From a virus, in IMG/VR virus record IMGVR_UViG_3300046167_000051, positions 1 to 31,195 of that record: a stretch of DNA of 31,195 nucleotides; one strand, given 5' to 3'. Below the pieces are notes generated by a model that worked only from the letters and a program-made list of their open reading frames with translations, had not been told where the DNA came from and made no database searches. Position numbers and translations under genes: made by a program. Below are positions 15,141 to 22,402 of this stretch, one piece after another. The stretch's first letter is position 1, and the number at the start of each line of letters is the position of its first letter.

Positions 15141-15146
15141 AAACCC
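15103..15146 (-). promoter_or_regulatory. Probable programmed -1 ribosomal frameshift signal (slippery heptamer plus hairpin)
   Basis: Read on the minus strand, G_GGT_TTT in the zero frame (15146-15140) is an X_XXY_YYZ slippery heptamer, followed directly by the zero-frame stop TAG. After a 5-base spacer (TAGAT) comes GGGGGGTTCTTA (15134-15123), an 8-base loop, and TAAGAATCCCCC (15114-15103). This is a 12-bp stem with a single G-U pair. No T-run follows, so it is not a terminator. An AGGAGGGAG sequence lies 21 bases upstream of the heptamer (15168-15176) and could act as an internal Shine-Dalgarno stimulator, though dnaX-type stimulators lie closer. Confidence 0.72.
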
Positions 15147-16087
15147 AGATTTAACAAGTCTTGATTACTCCCTCCTAAATTTAAAGAGTTTGTAAATGAG
15201 GAACTAGTATTACCACTATTAGGGCTACTAAACATACCTATAATCTGGTTTGCACCAAAATCTGCTAAAGGGTTTGCAAAAGTTGAGACTGCACTTGATA
15301 AAACCCCACCTAACAAGCCACCATCACCAGAAGTTGCTTTAGTACCAGCTTGTGCTAATGCAGCACCACCTTGTGCAGATGCAGATTGTGCCCTAGACCT
15401 AGCCTCTTCAACACTAAGACCACGATTAATTAAGGCATCTTCCAGATTAACAATATCTCCAAATGCACCAAGAGTTCCTTGAAATCCACCCAATAGGTTT
15501 TGAGCTTGTAGTTGTTGTTGTTGCTCATTGGTTAAAAATGCTTGTAAGGCTTGATTATATGCTTGTTGTTGCTCTTGTTGTGCTTGTAACCTTGATTTAC
15601 TACTTAAATCAGCTAAAGCCCTAGCTTGTGCTAAACCTAATCCATAAGCATCTGGTTGAACCATACCAACATTACCAGCACCTGCTGCTTCTCCTGATAG
15701 TTGTAATCCTAGTCTACCACTACCAAACAAATCTGATTGTAGTTGTTGTCTTTGTCGCTCTAATGATGGCTCAAGCAAAGCAGACTGTGTTCTAAATATG
15801 TCAGCAGCCCTTTGTTCACCACTATCAACGCCACCGAACAGAGGCAGTTGTCTACCAGCTTGTTTTGCAAAACCCTCTAAAAAGGGTTGTGGGTAAGGTA
15901 GTGCTGATTGACCTATATTTACTAAAGTTGGGTCAATTTGTGACTCCACATTAAAACCATAAGAACCAACAGGTTTACCAGTAGTAGTACCTATCTGACT
16001 TGTATAAGTGTAAGGTTGAAACTGAGCTCCTTTGTAGGGTTGTGCTGGTTTGGCTTTTTTACCACCACCACCTAAAACTTTACCCAT
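15137..16087 (-). CDS. Gln/Gly/Ala-rich internal virion or tail-associated protein (316 aa; 386 aa with -1 frameshift)
   Basis: The protein opens with a basic Gly-rich segment (MGKVLGGGGKKAKPAQPYKG). It has a helical, Gln-rich middle (SRLQAQQEQQQAYNQALQAF near residue 165) and a Gly/Ala/Ser-rich end (GGLLGGVLSSAVSTFANPL). No enzyme motif is visible. It is the first of three probable core or ejection proteins following the tail genes. The stop at 15137-15139 is part of an apparent programmed -1 frameshift site. A minor longer product would carry 70 extra residues, much as T7 makes two capsid forms by a -1 shift. The start at 16087 overlaps the previous gene by 8 bases. Confidence 0.72.
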   Translation of the reverse strand: MGKVLGGGGKKAKPAQPYKGAQFQPYTYTSQIGTTTGKPVGSYGFNVESQIDPTLVNIGQSALPYPQPFLEGFAKQAGRQLPLFGGVDSGEQRAADIFRTQSALLEPSLERQRQQLQSDLFGSGRLGLQLSGEAAGAGNVGMVQPDAYGLGLAQARALADLSSKSRLQAQQEQQQAYNQALQAFLTNEQQQQLQAQNLLGGFQGTLGAFGDIVNLEDALINRGLSVEEARSRAQSASAQGGAALAQAGTKATSGDGGLLGGVLSSAVSTFANPLADFGANQIIGMFSSPNSGNTSSSFTNSLNLGGSNQDLLNLGF

Positions 16088-16382
16088 TATTATTTACTCC
16101 TTTAACAAAGATTGTTCTATTATCACCATCAAAGTCTTTTATAACTCCAACATATTTAAATCCGTACATATTTAAAAACTTCCTGTGTTTATTATCATTA
16201 TCTATCTGTGCTGCAAAAATAGGTCTATTGTATTTTTTTAATAAAAAATCTAAATGTATTTCCATTTTCTTTCTTGTACTCTTTAACCACTTATGTACAT
16301 CACAGTGAATAAATAACAAATTGTTGTATTCTTCTAAGTACAAAGTAAAAGCCTTATCCTCTACTACAGGAACTTTATCCAT
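16080..16382 (-). CDS. Short GNAT-like protein, role unknown
   Basis: This 100-aa protein has a C-terminal part (RPIFAAQIDNDNKHRKFLNM, YGFKYVGVIKDF) that resembles the end of a GNAT acetyltransferase: an N-x-K-H-R-K-F-L helix followed by the GF-x-x-V-G strand. The full acetyl-CoA-binding motif is not obvious, so it may be a degenerate or reduced GNAT. Some T7-like phages carry a similar small protein (gp13-like) just before the internal core proteins, and the position here is the same. AGAGGA lies about 11 bases before the ATG. It overlaps the next gene by 8 bases. Catalytic activity is doubtful. Confidence 0.6.
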   Translation of the reverse strand: MDKVPVVEDKAFTLYLEEYNNLLFIHCDVHKWLKSTRKKMEIHLDFLLKKYNRPIFAAQIDNDNKHRKFLNMYGFKYVGVIKDFDGDNRTIFVKGVNNNG

Positions 16383-16406
16383 ACTATATTAGTCCTCTTG
16401 GACTCA

Positions 16407-16934
16407 CTACGCAGTACGTTTCCACATATAAACTGTTATGTAAGGTTGGTAGTTAGTGTCAGTAGCACTTACACCTTCTGTGCTGTTAGCAACAGTAATA
16501 CCTGTTACTGCTGAACTAGTGTCATTAGTCATACTATAAGTTTCATCACCATTAAAATCATCTGTCGATACGCCTCCCCCTGGTCTATAAACACCACCAT
16601 GAACGTGACCACCATCAGTAACAGTAGCAGTATGAGTGTGTGACACAAGAATAGAATCAGCACTACCACCTGTTTCTTCAACAGTATCAAACAGTGTATT
16701 ACCACCATCTAAACCAACCATTACTCTACCAGCACCAAAGGCAGCCCATGTACCAAAACCTAATAAAGTGGCTGGGTTAGTGGCTACAGAAGCCTGTGTA
16801 TAAATACTTCCTACTGGAAGTAAGGCAGTTTTTGTAGCAGCAACTGCTGTTGTAATAGCTGCTGTTACATAAGCTGTTGTAGCTAGTTGAGTATTGTCTG
16901 TATCAGAGCTAGCTGTTGGGGCTGTAGGAGTGCC
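16407..16934 (-). CDS. Tail-collar domain protein, C-terminal part (frameshifted)
   Basis: This frame carries GTPTAPTASSDTDNTQLATT, then LLPVGSIYTQASVATNPATL, LGFGTWAAFGAGRVMVGLDG and the His-rich SHTHTATVTDGGHVHG, ending YQPYITVYMWKRTA. That is the phage tail-collar/fibre-tip domain, whose HxH motifs bind metal in related fibres. The open frame reaches back to 17006, but residues before about 16934 are out of register with the family. The N-terminal half lies in another frame (16909-17094), and dropping one G from GGG (16933-16935) joins them into 228 aa. It probably forms part of the receptor-binding tail tip. Confidence 0.85.
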   Translation of the reverse strand, partial: GTPTAPTASSDTDNTQLATTAYVTAAITTAVAATKTALLPVGSIYTQASVATNPATLLGFGTWAAFGAGRVMVGLDGGNTLFDTVEETGGSADSILVSHTHTATVTDGGHVHGGVYRPGGGVSTDDFNGDETYSMTNDTSSAVTGITVANSTEGVSATDTNYQPYITVYMWKRTA

Positions 16935-17094
16935 CTGTAAGGGCTGGACTATTGGTGTCAGCTTTACTATTAACTGCTGTTTGAATAGCACTAAACTCAT
17001 CATCAATCTCCGTACCTTTTACAATCTTGTTAGCGTTACCTGTACTCAGGGCATCTTTAGCTGCAAAGTCTGTTGTTTTTGAATAATTACTCAT
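16909..17094 (-). CDS. Tail-collar protein, N-terminal part (frameshifted)
   Basis: This 61-codon frame encodes MSNYSKTTDFAAKDALSTGN, then KIVKGTEIDDEFSAIQTAVN and SKADTNSPALTG. This is the typical virion-anchoring start and first fibre repeat of tail-collar proteins. It then runs into unrelated residues and stops at a TAG. The expected continuation (GTPTAPTASS...) is in the +1 frame. AGGAT 8 bases before the ATG gives a good start, and the ATG follows the stop of the nozzle-like gene directly. Read together with 16407-16934 it is one 228-aa gene. Confidence 0.85.
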   Translation of the reverse strand: MSNYSKTTDFAAKDALSTGNANKIVKGTEIDDEFSAIQTAVNSKADTNSPALTGHSYSPNS

Positions 17095-18654
17095 TTATAT
17101 AATCCTACCTAGTTTTCCGTAAATATCTACTTTTTGTATACTCAAAGAACCACCATCAATTTCTGCTTCTATACCTAACTGAAAGATGCTTCCCGAACCT
17201 GATACAGATGAATCTAATCTATCTAATGATATACCTGCTTGATACTCTGCTACACTTGCTGCATTAGCTCCATACTCTGCTGTTCCGTACTCTGACACTG
17301 GTATATCTTTTATTGTAAACGGAAACGAGAAGTAGCTTGTTACATAATCAAAACCAGCCTTTAAATTAAATGGTTGTGCAGTAGAACCAATAACAGTGAC
17401 AGCAGCCCTTTTTAATAACTTGTTTCTATTTGCTTCACCTAAATCAAAATGGTTAGTAAAGTAACTCATAGTGTAAGAAACAGAGTTATCTGTAAATCCA
17501 CCATACTCTGCTATACCATTAGCTTGTGTAAGATACATTTTTTTAGTTGTTTTATCGTAAACAAAATCAGTGTGGTCTAAGTTATTCCAAGTTGTTACTC
17601 TATAAGCATTATCTTCTAGTGGTCTACGAGTATCAAATACATAAATAGTTTTTGCTTCTGGTAAGAATATTAAATAAAACGCTTTTTCAGGAAAGTAACA
17701 AGACTTGATTAAACTAAAATTAGATTCTCTATTTACATTACCTAAAAAAGAATCTCTTATGTTTTTAGATAGGTCATTTAACTTAGCTGACTTTTCTTGT
17801 ATTGTTCTACCTAAACTTCTTAATCCTGTAGCAGATAAAAATAAAATATCTGTGCCTGTGTTTTGTATTGTATCTCTAGCAATACAACCTACACCTTCTA
17901 ATACTTCTACTAATTGTAAAGTGTTTACATCAAAGCTACCTTGAAAACTATCAGTGTCTTTAAATATAATAATATTGTTTTTACAAAATATAATTAAATA
18001 ACCATTGTGGCTACCAAGCCCTGTAACGACATCTGAGCCTTTTGGAAGCACACCTGCTATGTTGATACTACCAGCACTACCACTGCCCCATTTAGTACCT
18101 TCTAGGAGGTCTGAGAAGTATACAGTAGTCTTGTTAGTAGAAGTGTCTGCTGCCCATAGTCTACCATAAGCACTCATTACTATGTTTGCACTAGGTACAC
18201 TGCCTGTATAATCAGCGTGTTGGTCTATGCTTTTAAACTCATCAGCAGTAGACTCGTTAGTGTAGTACAAAGGTTTGTAACCTGCTTGAAAGAAATAAGC
18301 TCTGTCATTCAAGGTTACACCTTGCCAGTTACCTGCTGATATAGTATCAGTTGTAGTAGGTGTTATTGTAGTAAGTGTACCAAAACCTTTTTTAAATGTA
18401 GTAGCGTTCCAAGATATAAAAGTATTAACACCAGCTACATCTAAGAAAGGGTGCATACCTAATAGGTTAATACCATCACTACCTGTTGTACGATAGAACC
18501 AACCTTCTCTTGCACCTAGTCTACCAAACTCATCAATAACACAGTTGTTTGCATCAAGAGCAAAGCTAGGGTCATTAGACAAACTAGACTCTTGAGTATT
18601 TAAACCTAAAAATGCTGGTGCTACTAGTGATGCTGTTACTAATTCTTTTGCCAT
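17095..18654 (-). CDS. Tail nozzle / tail tube-like protein (519 aa)
   Basis: This large strand-rich protein begins MAKELVTASLVAPAFLGLNT, then QESSLSNDPSFALDANNCVI and DEFGRLGAREGW. That opening is typical of a family of podovirus tail proteins that I recall being annotated as tail tubular or nozzle proteins. The middle is made of repeated beta-blade-like segments (GRLWAADTSTNKTTVYFSD, NGYLIIFCKNNIIIFKD, FDTRRPLEDNAYRVTTWNNL), consistent with a propeller body. Genes for a small beta protein and the adaptor lie just upstream in transcription order, as expected for a tail tube. Two bases separate it from the previous stop. Confidence 0.68.
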   Translation of the reverse strand: MAKELVTASLVAPAFLGLNTQESSLSNDPSFALDANNCVIDEFGRLGAREGWFYRTTGSDGINLLGMHPFLDVAGVNTFISWNATTFKKGFGTLTTITPTTTDTISAGNWQGVTLNDRAYFFQAGYKPLYYTNESTADEFKSIDQHADYTGSVPSANIVMSAYGRLWAADTSTNKTTVYFSDLLEGTKWGSGSAGSINIAGVLPKGSDVVTGLGSHNGYLIIFCKNNIIIFKDTDSFQGSFDVNTLQLVEVLEGVGCIARDTIQNTGTDILFLSATGLRSLGRTIQEKSAKLNDLSKNIRDSFLGNVNRESNFSLIKSCYFPEKAFYLIFLPEAKTIYVFDTRRPLEDNAYRVTTWNNLDHTDFVYDKTTKKMYLTQANGIAEYGGFTDNSVSYTMSYFTNHFDLGEANRNKLLKRAAVTVIGSTAQPFNLKAGFDYVTSYFSFPFTIKDIPVSEYGTAEYGANAASVAEYQAGISLDRLDSSVSGSGSIFQLGIEAEIDGGSLSIQKVDIYGKLGRII

Positions 18655-18655
18655 A

Positions 18656-18997
18656 TTAGTTTGTACTCACAATAAATGGTACTTCTTCAACTGTAAGGAT
18701 ACAAGAAACTCCTGTACCACCTGCACATGAACCTTTAATTTTATAACCAGCTTCTAGCATTACATAACCACCATTCATTTGTAATTCTATAAAGTCACCA
18801 GAGCTTAGACTTTTATCACCTAATACTGTTATCTCTGTAGAATCAAAGTTAATAGTTACATTTACATCGCCTCTAGTAGAACCTGCACTGTTAGATACAA
18901 AAACAAGAACTAACTTTGCTCTCATATTATTAGGTACTGTGTATACATCTGCTGGTGATGATGCTAGTGATTCTATAAAGACTGTTCTAGCTTTCAT
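18656..18997 (-). CDS. Small beta-rich tail or virion protein
   Basis: This 113-aa protein is predicted to be nearly all strands (VYTVPNNMRAKLVLVFVSN, VNVTINFDSTEITVLG, GYVMLEAGYKIKGSC), as in jelly-roll or immunoglobulin-like virion proteins. No family is recognised with certainty. It lies between the adaptor (start overlap of 11 bases) and the nozzle-like gene (2-base gap). It is therefore a likely structural component of the neck or tail, or a decoration protein. Confidence 0.6.
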   Translation of the reverse strand: MKARTVFIESLASSPADVYTVPNNMRAKLVLVFVSNSAGSTRGDVNVTINFDSTEITVLGDKSLSSGDFIELQMNGGYVMLEAGYKIKGSCAGGTGVSCILTVEEVPFIVSTN

Positions 18998-19634
18998 ACC
19001 ACACTAACTCCTCTGGGTGTTTGTTACCATCTAAAGTTACTGCATCTTGTAAAGCATTAGTAGCTCTAGCATAAGCACTAACAGGGTTAATACCACCATC
19101 TTCACCACGCTCCTCTACTGCCATTGCATAAGCTAGTAGCTCTACTGGTTTAGTTGGTACAGTTAATTTATCAGCATCATTTACTAAATCATCTGACCTA
19201 AGTACACAGTTAAATCTAATTGTGTATGCTTTGTCTGGTATAGGATATAGGTCTACTTGTGTATCCCCATCAGCACTAACTCCGTTAAACGAATAGTAAT
19301 AAGGTGAGCCTGTTGCTACATCATTACTTAAAAAGAATTTGTTAAAATCGTGTGCTGCTTTGTAATCTAAGAAAAAGTTATCTGTTACATTTGTTGCATC
19401 TAATACTGTTAAAGCATTTAAAGAACCATTTAGTTCATAGTTAAAAATACCATTAGATGTAGTAGCACTTAATGTAGTTCTTAATGCACTCCAGTTCCAA
19501 GCATTTTCTACTGACTCTTTTGCATCATTAACAAGTACAGCTATTAAACTAGAGTAAGAAGATTCATTGACTGTTGATACAGTACGCTCTCTTAATCTTT
19601 TTAAAATGTTATTAACTATATCTAAGTAAGTCAT
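18987..19634 (-). CDS. Head-to-tail adaptor / tail tubular protein A-like
   Basis: This 215-aa protein begins MTYLDIVNNILKRLRERTVS, continues LIAVLVNDAKESVENAWNWS and includes VDLYPIPDKAYTIRFNCVLR and KPVELLAYAMAVEERGEDGG. This arrangement of an N-terminal helical bundle with the AWxWS segment, then strands and a C-terminal helix, is typical of podovirus adaptors (gp11/gp4-like) that form the ring below the portal. The ATG at 19634 is preferred over that at 19685, since AGGA lies about 10 bases before it and the longer form would overlap the upstream gene. Confidence 0.72.
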   Translation of the reverse strand: MTYLDIVNNILKRLRERTVSTVNESSYSSLIAVLVNDAKESVENAWNWSALRTTLSATTSNGIFNYELNGSLNALTVLDATNVTDNFFLDYKAAHDFNKFFLSNDVATGSPYYYSFNGVSADGDTQVDLYPIPDKAYTIRFNCVLRSDDLVNDADKLTVPTKPVELLAYAMAVEERGEDGGINPVSAYARATNALQDAVTLDGNKHPEELVWYES

Positions 19635-19644
19635 ATCTTGTATC

Positions 19645-19869
19645 CTAATTAAACCATTTAGAGAATAAAGTGCTACCAAGACCACCTAATCCCATTGCTA
19701 TAAATATAGCTCCAGCAAACATTCCCTTTCCTTTAGCCATTTGTTTTTCTAATTCATTTACTCGTTCAGATAGCATAATGCAAGTTTTATTCATTTCACT
19801 TATTTCATTGTTAAGCTGAGTAACTACTGCTACTAACTGTCCTGCTTCGTAATCTGTCATGTTAGACAT
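19645..19869 (-). CDS. Small coiled-coil protein with C-terminal membrane segment (XhlA-like, possible lysis factor)
   Basis: This 74-aa protein has an N-terminal helix with heptad spacing (VVTQLNNEISEMNKTCIMLS, ERVNELEKQMAKG) followed by one membrane-spanning segment (MFAGAIFIAMGLGGLGSTLF). The architecture is like XhlA-type phage proteins linked to host lysis, and it could serve as a holin partner. The location among tail genes is not decisive. AAGGA about 11 bases upstream supports the ATG at 19869. No endolysin is found nearby. Confidence 0.6.
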   Translation of the reverse strand: MSNMTDYEAGQLVAVVTQLNNEISEMNKTCIMLSERVNELEKQMAKGKGMFAGAIFIAMGLGGLGSTLFSKWFN

Positions 19870-19884
19870 AAGTATGTTTATCCT

Positions 19885-20352
19885 TTATCTTACGAAATTT
19901 ACATATATTATAGCTGCATCATAATTAGTATTTCCTGAGGTTCTTGCATTTAACCTAAATGCACTTACTGTAGGTGCATCAGTTGCTCCAGCAACAAATA
20001 CATTGTTGTTAGCTTCTATCATAGTTATTCCACTTACCGAATAATTAATATCTGGCATATTAGTAGTAAAGTTAACTGTATAATTACCAACAGCATTATC
20101 AGTTATACTAGATACATTTCCAGAAGCATTTATACTAACAGTACCAGAACCATTAAAATTAACCCAAGCTCGTACTCCATAAGCAGTTGCAGAAGAACCA
20201 AACCCTGAGTTCATCTGTAAGTTATTACTACCATCTTCTAATATAGCAGTACCAGTAGCAGCAGGGAGTGTTATAGTCCTAGTACCAGCTACTGCTGGTG
20301 CTGATACAGTAACAGCTCCGCTTGTCTCTCCTGTAAGGACTATTGAACTCAT
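19885..20352 (-). CDS. Appendage/fibre protein with a repeated beta module (copy 1)
   Basis: This 155-aa protein begins MSSIVLTGETSGAVTVSAPA, with the TRTITLPAATGTAIL element often seen at fibre N-termini. It carries the module AYGVRAWVNFNGSGTVSINA, then SGNVSSITDNAVGNYTVNFT and NMPDINYSVSG. The same module occurs in the 154-aa gene at 20768-21232, so the two are paralogues. Such modules are common in phage fibre and appendage proteins that contact the host surface. The start overlaps the previous stop (TAATG) with AAAGGAG upstream. Confidence 0.7.
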   Translation of the reverse strand: MSSIVLTGETSGAVTVSAPAVAGTRTITLPAATGTAILEDGSNNLQMNSGFGSSATAYGVRAWVNFNGSGTVSINASGNVSSITDNAVGNYTVNFTTNMPDINYSVSGITMIEANNNVFVAGATDAPTVSAFRLNARTSGNTNYDAAIIYVNFVR

Positions 20353-20582
20353 TACACACTTGCTCCTTTAAGCTGGTCTAGTGTTGTCATACTATCCACT
20401 TGATTAGTAATATCTCTTAGTCTTTGTTTCTCTGTGACTATAGCTGAAGTTGATGTGCCAGCTTCTTGTGCTTGCATAAACAAAATATCTTGTGCTTCAA
20501 GTAAAGGCTTTCGTTCTTCACGAAGTCTGTCTTTAGTAATAACTTTAGCTTTAGTTATATCTACTGTTATGCCCATGTCCAT
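20352..20582 (-). CDS. Fibre-associated protein, C-terminal half (VDITKAKVI...TTLDQLKGA)
   Basis: This 76-codon frame encodes VDITKAKVITKDRLREERKP, then LLEAQDILFMQAQEAG and EKQRLRDITNQVDSMTTLDQ. In related phages I recall this as the C-terminal half of a single protein of about 135 aa, whose N-terminal half matches the next feature. The two frames overlap by 16 bases here and join if one base is added (-1 direction), giving 134 aa. Either a base is missing or the gene has been split by overlap. A fibre-assembly or fibre-binding role is suspected from position. Confidence 0.65.
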   Translation of the reverse strand: MDMGITVDITKAKVITKDRLREERKPLLEAQDILFMQAQEAGTSTSAIVTEKQRLRDITNQVDSMTTLDQLKGASV

Positions 20583-20755
20583 GCACCTCTAAATGTTCTA
20601 TCTGATGGTACTACACTATCTTCTACTATTTCGTAGTTAGCTCCTGCTGGTACATCTTTAGCAGCTAGTTCTTCCATAGTGTGGGTTAATAAATACTCAG
20701 GTGTAGGAACAATAACTGCTACTCCACCATCACTTGTTTCATATATTATTCTCAT
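20567..20755 (-). CDS. Fibre-associated protein, N-terminal half (ends RTFRGAW)
   Basis: This 62-codon frame encodes MRIIYETSDGGVAVIVPTPE, then EELAAKDVPAGANYEIVED and VPSDRTFRGAWTWA. It matches the recurring start of small phage proteins next to tail fibres (a DGGVAVIVP strand pair, KDVPxG, SDRTFRxAW). In those proteins the chain continues with VDxxKAKxI, which is found here in the overlapping -1 frame. AAAGGA precedes the ATG at 20755. It is probably one gene with 20352-20582. Confidence 0.68.
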   Translation of the reverse strand: MRIIYETSDGGVAVIVPTPEYLLTHTMEELAAKDVPAGANYEIVEDSVVPSDRTFRGAWTWA

Positions 20756-20767
20756 TTTACTTTTCCT

Positions 20768-21232
20768 TTATCTTACTATTGAAACATTTGCATGCAACGG
20801 GTCTGCAAAACTAGAAATGGAATAAGTTTCAAACCTAACACTATCTACTGCTGGAGTTGAAACCCTGCTAAGTGCAGTATTAAAACCGCCATTATTACTA
20901 ACTGTTCCTTGTACAGACCCAGTTAAATGAACACAGTAATTTACATCTGGCATATTAGTAGTAAAGTTAGCTGTGTACTGACCTGTACCATGGTCGGTAA
21001 TAGAACTTACATTACCACTATCTCTAATTGCTACTGTTCCTGTACCATTAAAATTAACCCAAGCCCTAACACCATACGCTATATCAACAGACCCATACCC
21101 TGAGTTAAACTTTAAATTACCAGAAGTATCTATTGTAGCTTTAGTAGACCCTGCTGATTGAAGGTCAATCTGACCACTGGTATCAGAGGTTAGTTTTAAA
21201 CCATCACTTGTATCTGCATTAATAATTGTAGC
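20768..21232 (-). CDS. Appendage/fibre protein with the repeated beta module (copy 2)
   Basis: This 154-aa protein starts MATIINADTSDGLKLTSDTS, with a GQIDLQSAGSTKATIDTSGN fibre-start element. It then has AYGVRAWVNFNGTGTVAIRD, SGNVSSITDHGTGQYTANFT and NMPDVNYCVH, nearly the same module as the 155-aa gene at 19885. The C-terminal parts differ, as expected for variable host-contact ends. The ATG at 21232 follows the fibre stop (TAATATG) with no Shine-Dalgarno, so translation is probably coupled to the fibre gene. The longer reading from 21262 would run through the end of that gene. Confidence 0.72.
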   Translation of the reverse strand, partial: ATIINADTSDGLKLTSDTSGQIDLQSAGSTKATIDTSGNLKFNSGYGSVDIAYGVRAWVNFNGTGTVAIRDSGNVSSITDHGTGQYTANFTTNMPDVNYCVHLTGSVQGTVSNNGGFNTALSRVSTPAVDSVRFETYSISSFADPLHANVSIVR

Positions 21233-21236
21233 CATA

Positions 21237-21764
21237 TTATAATAACACCCATCTTTGTCCACTTGGTACTGTTACTGTTACACCACTTGCAATAGTCATT
21301 GGGCTAACACTCATACCATTAGTGTCAGTAGTTAAAGTATAGTCAGCAGTTATCTCGTTAGTGTTTTCGTATATTGCACCACCTGCTGATGCACCACCAC
21401 CTCCTCCTATAGCACCCCAAGCACTTCCATCATATCCTTCAAAAGAACCTGTAGTAGAATTAAACCTAATGTATCCTGCTGCTGGAGAACCATCTCGTTG
21501 TGCTGTAGTACCACTGGGTAATAAACCTGCACCTGTACTAGAAGTTTTAGTTACAGTAGTTGCTAGAGGAGAAGCATCATCTGCTTTAGTTCCCTGTGCT
21601 GCTGTTGCGTAATCTGTACTAGCAGTTGTAGCTGCTGTTCCTAAACCTAAGTTAGTTCTTGCAGTACTAGCATTAGTTAAGTCTGATAGATTGTTTGCCT
21701 TCTGCATAAAAGAACTAGTGTCAATACTAGCTGCACTAGCTGCTGCTTCTGAGGCAGATGTAGC
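21237..21764 (-). CDS. Tail fibre/appendage, C-terminal part (frameshifted)
   Basis: In this frame the protein continues as ATSASEAAASAASIDTSSFM, then QKANNLSDLTNASTARTNLG and LGTAATTASTDYATAAQGT. That is the classic phage fibre shaft segment (NLSDLxNAxTARxNLGLG). It ends with a Gly-rich GSFEGYDGSAWGAIGGGGGA region and a strand pair closing in QRWVLL. Reading further upstream in this frame gives Gln/Leu-rich nonsense from the shifted alanine repeats. The real N-terminus is in the other frame (to 22335). One extra base near 21764-21765 separates the two. Joined length is about 365 aa. Confidence 0.8.
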   Translation of the reverse strand, partial: ATSASEAAASAASIDTSSFMQKANNLSDLTNASTARTNLGLGTAATTASTDYATAAQGTKADDASPLATTVTKTSSTGAGLLPSGTTAQRDGSPAAGYIRFNSTTGSFEGYDGSAWGAIGGGGGASAGGAIYENTNEITADYTLTTDTNGMSVSPMTIASGVTVTVPSGQRWVLL

Positions 21765-22335
21765 CTGCTGCTGTTGCAGAGTTAGCTGCGTTTGTTTCGC
21801 TTGTGCTTGCTGCACTTGCAGAGTTACTAGCATTAGTTGCTTGTGTAGAAGCCGTGCTTGCTGAAGTAGCTGCATTAGTAGCAGATGTACTAGCTTCAGA
21901 AGCCTTAGTTGTTGCTGTTGTAGCAGATGTAGCTGCCTCACTAGCCTTAGTAGTAGCTGTAGAAGCACTGCTTGCTGCATTAGTCTCTGCTGTCTCAGCA
22001 TTTGTTTCTGAGGTTGCCGCTGCCGTAGCTGAACTTGCTGCTGCGGTAGCTGAATTAGAAGAGTTAGTCGCTTGTGTACTTGCAGTAGATGCAGATGTAC
22101 TTGCATTACTTGCAGAGGTAGAAGCACCAGAAGCAGAAGTTGCTGCTGCTGTTGCTGAGTTACTTGCATTAGTTTCTGATGTGCTAGCATTACTAGCTGA
22201 TGTACTGGCTGAAGTTGCACTTGATGCTGCTGAATCAGCAGAATTTGCTGCTGCAGTAGCTTTTTCTGTAACAGAGTTAATTGTTACATCAGTGTTTGCA
22301 TCACCTGCTCCACCATCACCACGAAATATTGCCAT
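21736..22335 (-). CDS. Tail fibre/appendage, N-terminal part (frameshifted)
   Basis: This frame starts MAIFRGDGGAGDANTDVTIN, an opening known from fibre proteins of marine phages. It continues as a long Ala/Ser/Thr repeat (SASNASTSETNASNSATAAA and similar), which probably forms a trimeric coiled shaft. After NSATAA near 21766 the frame becomes out of register and stops. The shaft continues in the +1 frame. The start lies a few dozen bases after the capsid terminator, with only a weak ribosome site (GTGAG). Confidence 0.8.
   Translation of the reverse strand: MAIFRGDGGAGDANTDVTINSVTEKATAAANSADSAASSATSASTSASNASTSETNASNSATAAATSASGASTSASNASTSASTASTQATNSSNSATAAASSATAAATSETNAETAETNAASSASTATTKASEAATSATTATTKASEASTSATNAATSASTASTQATNASNSASAASTSETNAANSATAAGYICLRSSS
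21800..22290 (-). repeat. Ala/Ser/Thr codon repeat region of the fibre shaft
   Basis: About 490 bases are built of imperfect short repeats encoding Ala, Ser, Thr and Asn in near-heptad order (units such as TSASNAS and TASTQATNS). Both wrong frames stay open for long distances because of this composition, which produces false Leu/Gln-rich frames. The repeat number could vary by recombination or slippage, changing shaft length. Confidence 0.8.
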
Positions 22336-22357
22336 CTTGTACTCACTATATAATATT

Positions 22358-22386
22358 AAATAAAAAGCAGCCCCCGAAGGGGCTAC
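22358..22386 (-). terminator. Intrinsic terminator after the major capsid gene
   Basis: On the minus strand GTAGCCCC, a TTCG tetraloop and GGGGCTGC form an 8-bp stem with one G-U pair, followed by TTTTTATTT. The UUCG loop and T-run make it a strong rho-independent terminator. It lies between the capsid gene (ends 22403) and the fibre gene (starts 22335). It would limit read-through from the highly expressed head genes. Confidence 0.92.
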
Positions 22387-22402
22387 CCATCTATCTTAGT
22401 TC

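Noticed and set aside
16388-16405. Small inverted repeat AGTCC-AAGA-GGACT near the collar gene end
   Set aside because: The stem is only 5 bp without a T-run, and it overlaps the ribosome site of the next gene. It is too weak to call a terminator.
21237-22220. Gln/Leu-rich 327-aa minus-strand reading frame over the fibre
   Set aside because: Its first 160 or so residues are the Ala/Ser/Thr repeat of the fibre read in the wrong frame. Only the part after about 21764 is real.
21803-22363. Long plus-strand Ala/Val/Leu-rich frame opposite the fibre
   Set aside because: It is the antisense shadow of the alanine codon repeat, with no ribosome site, and it crosses the terminator.
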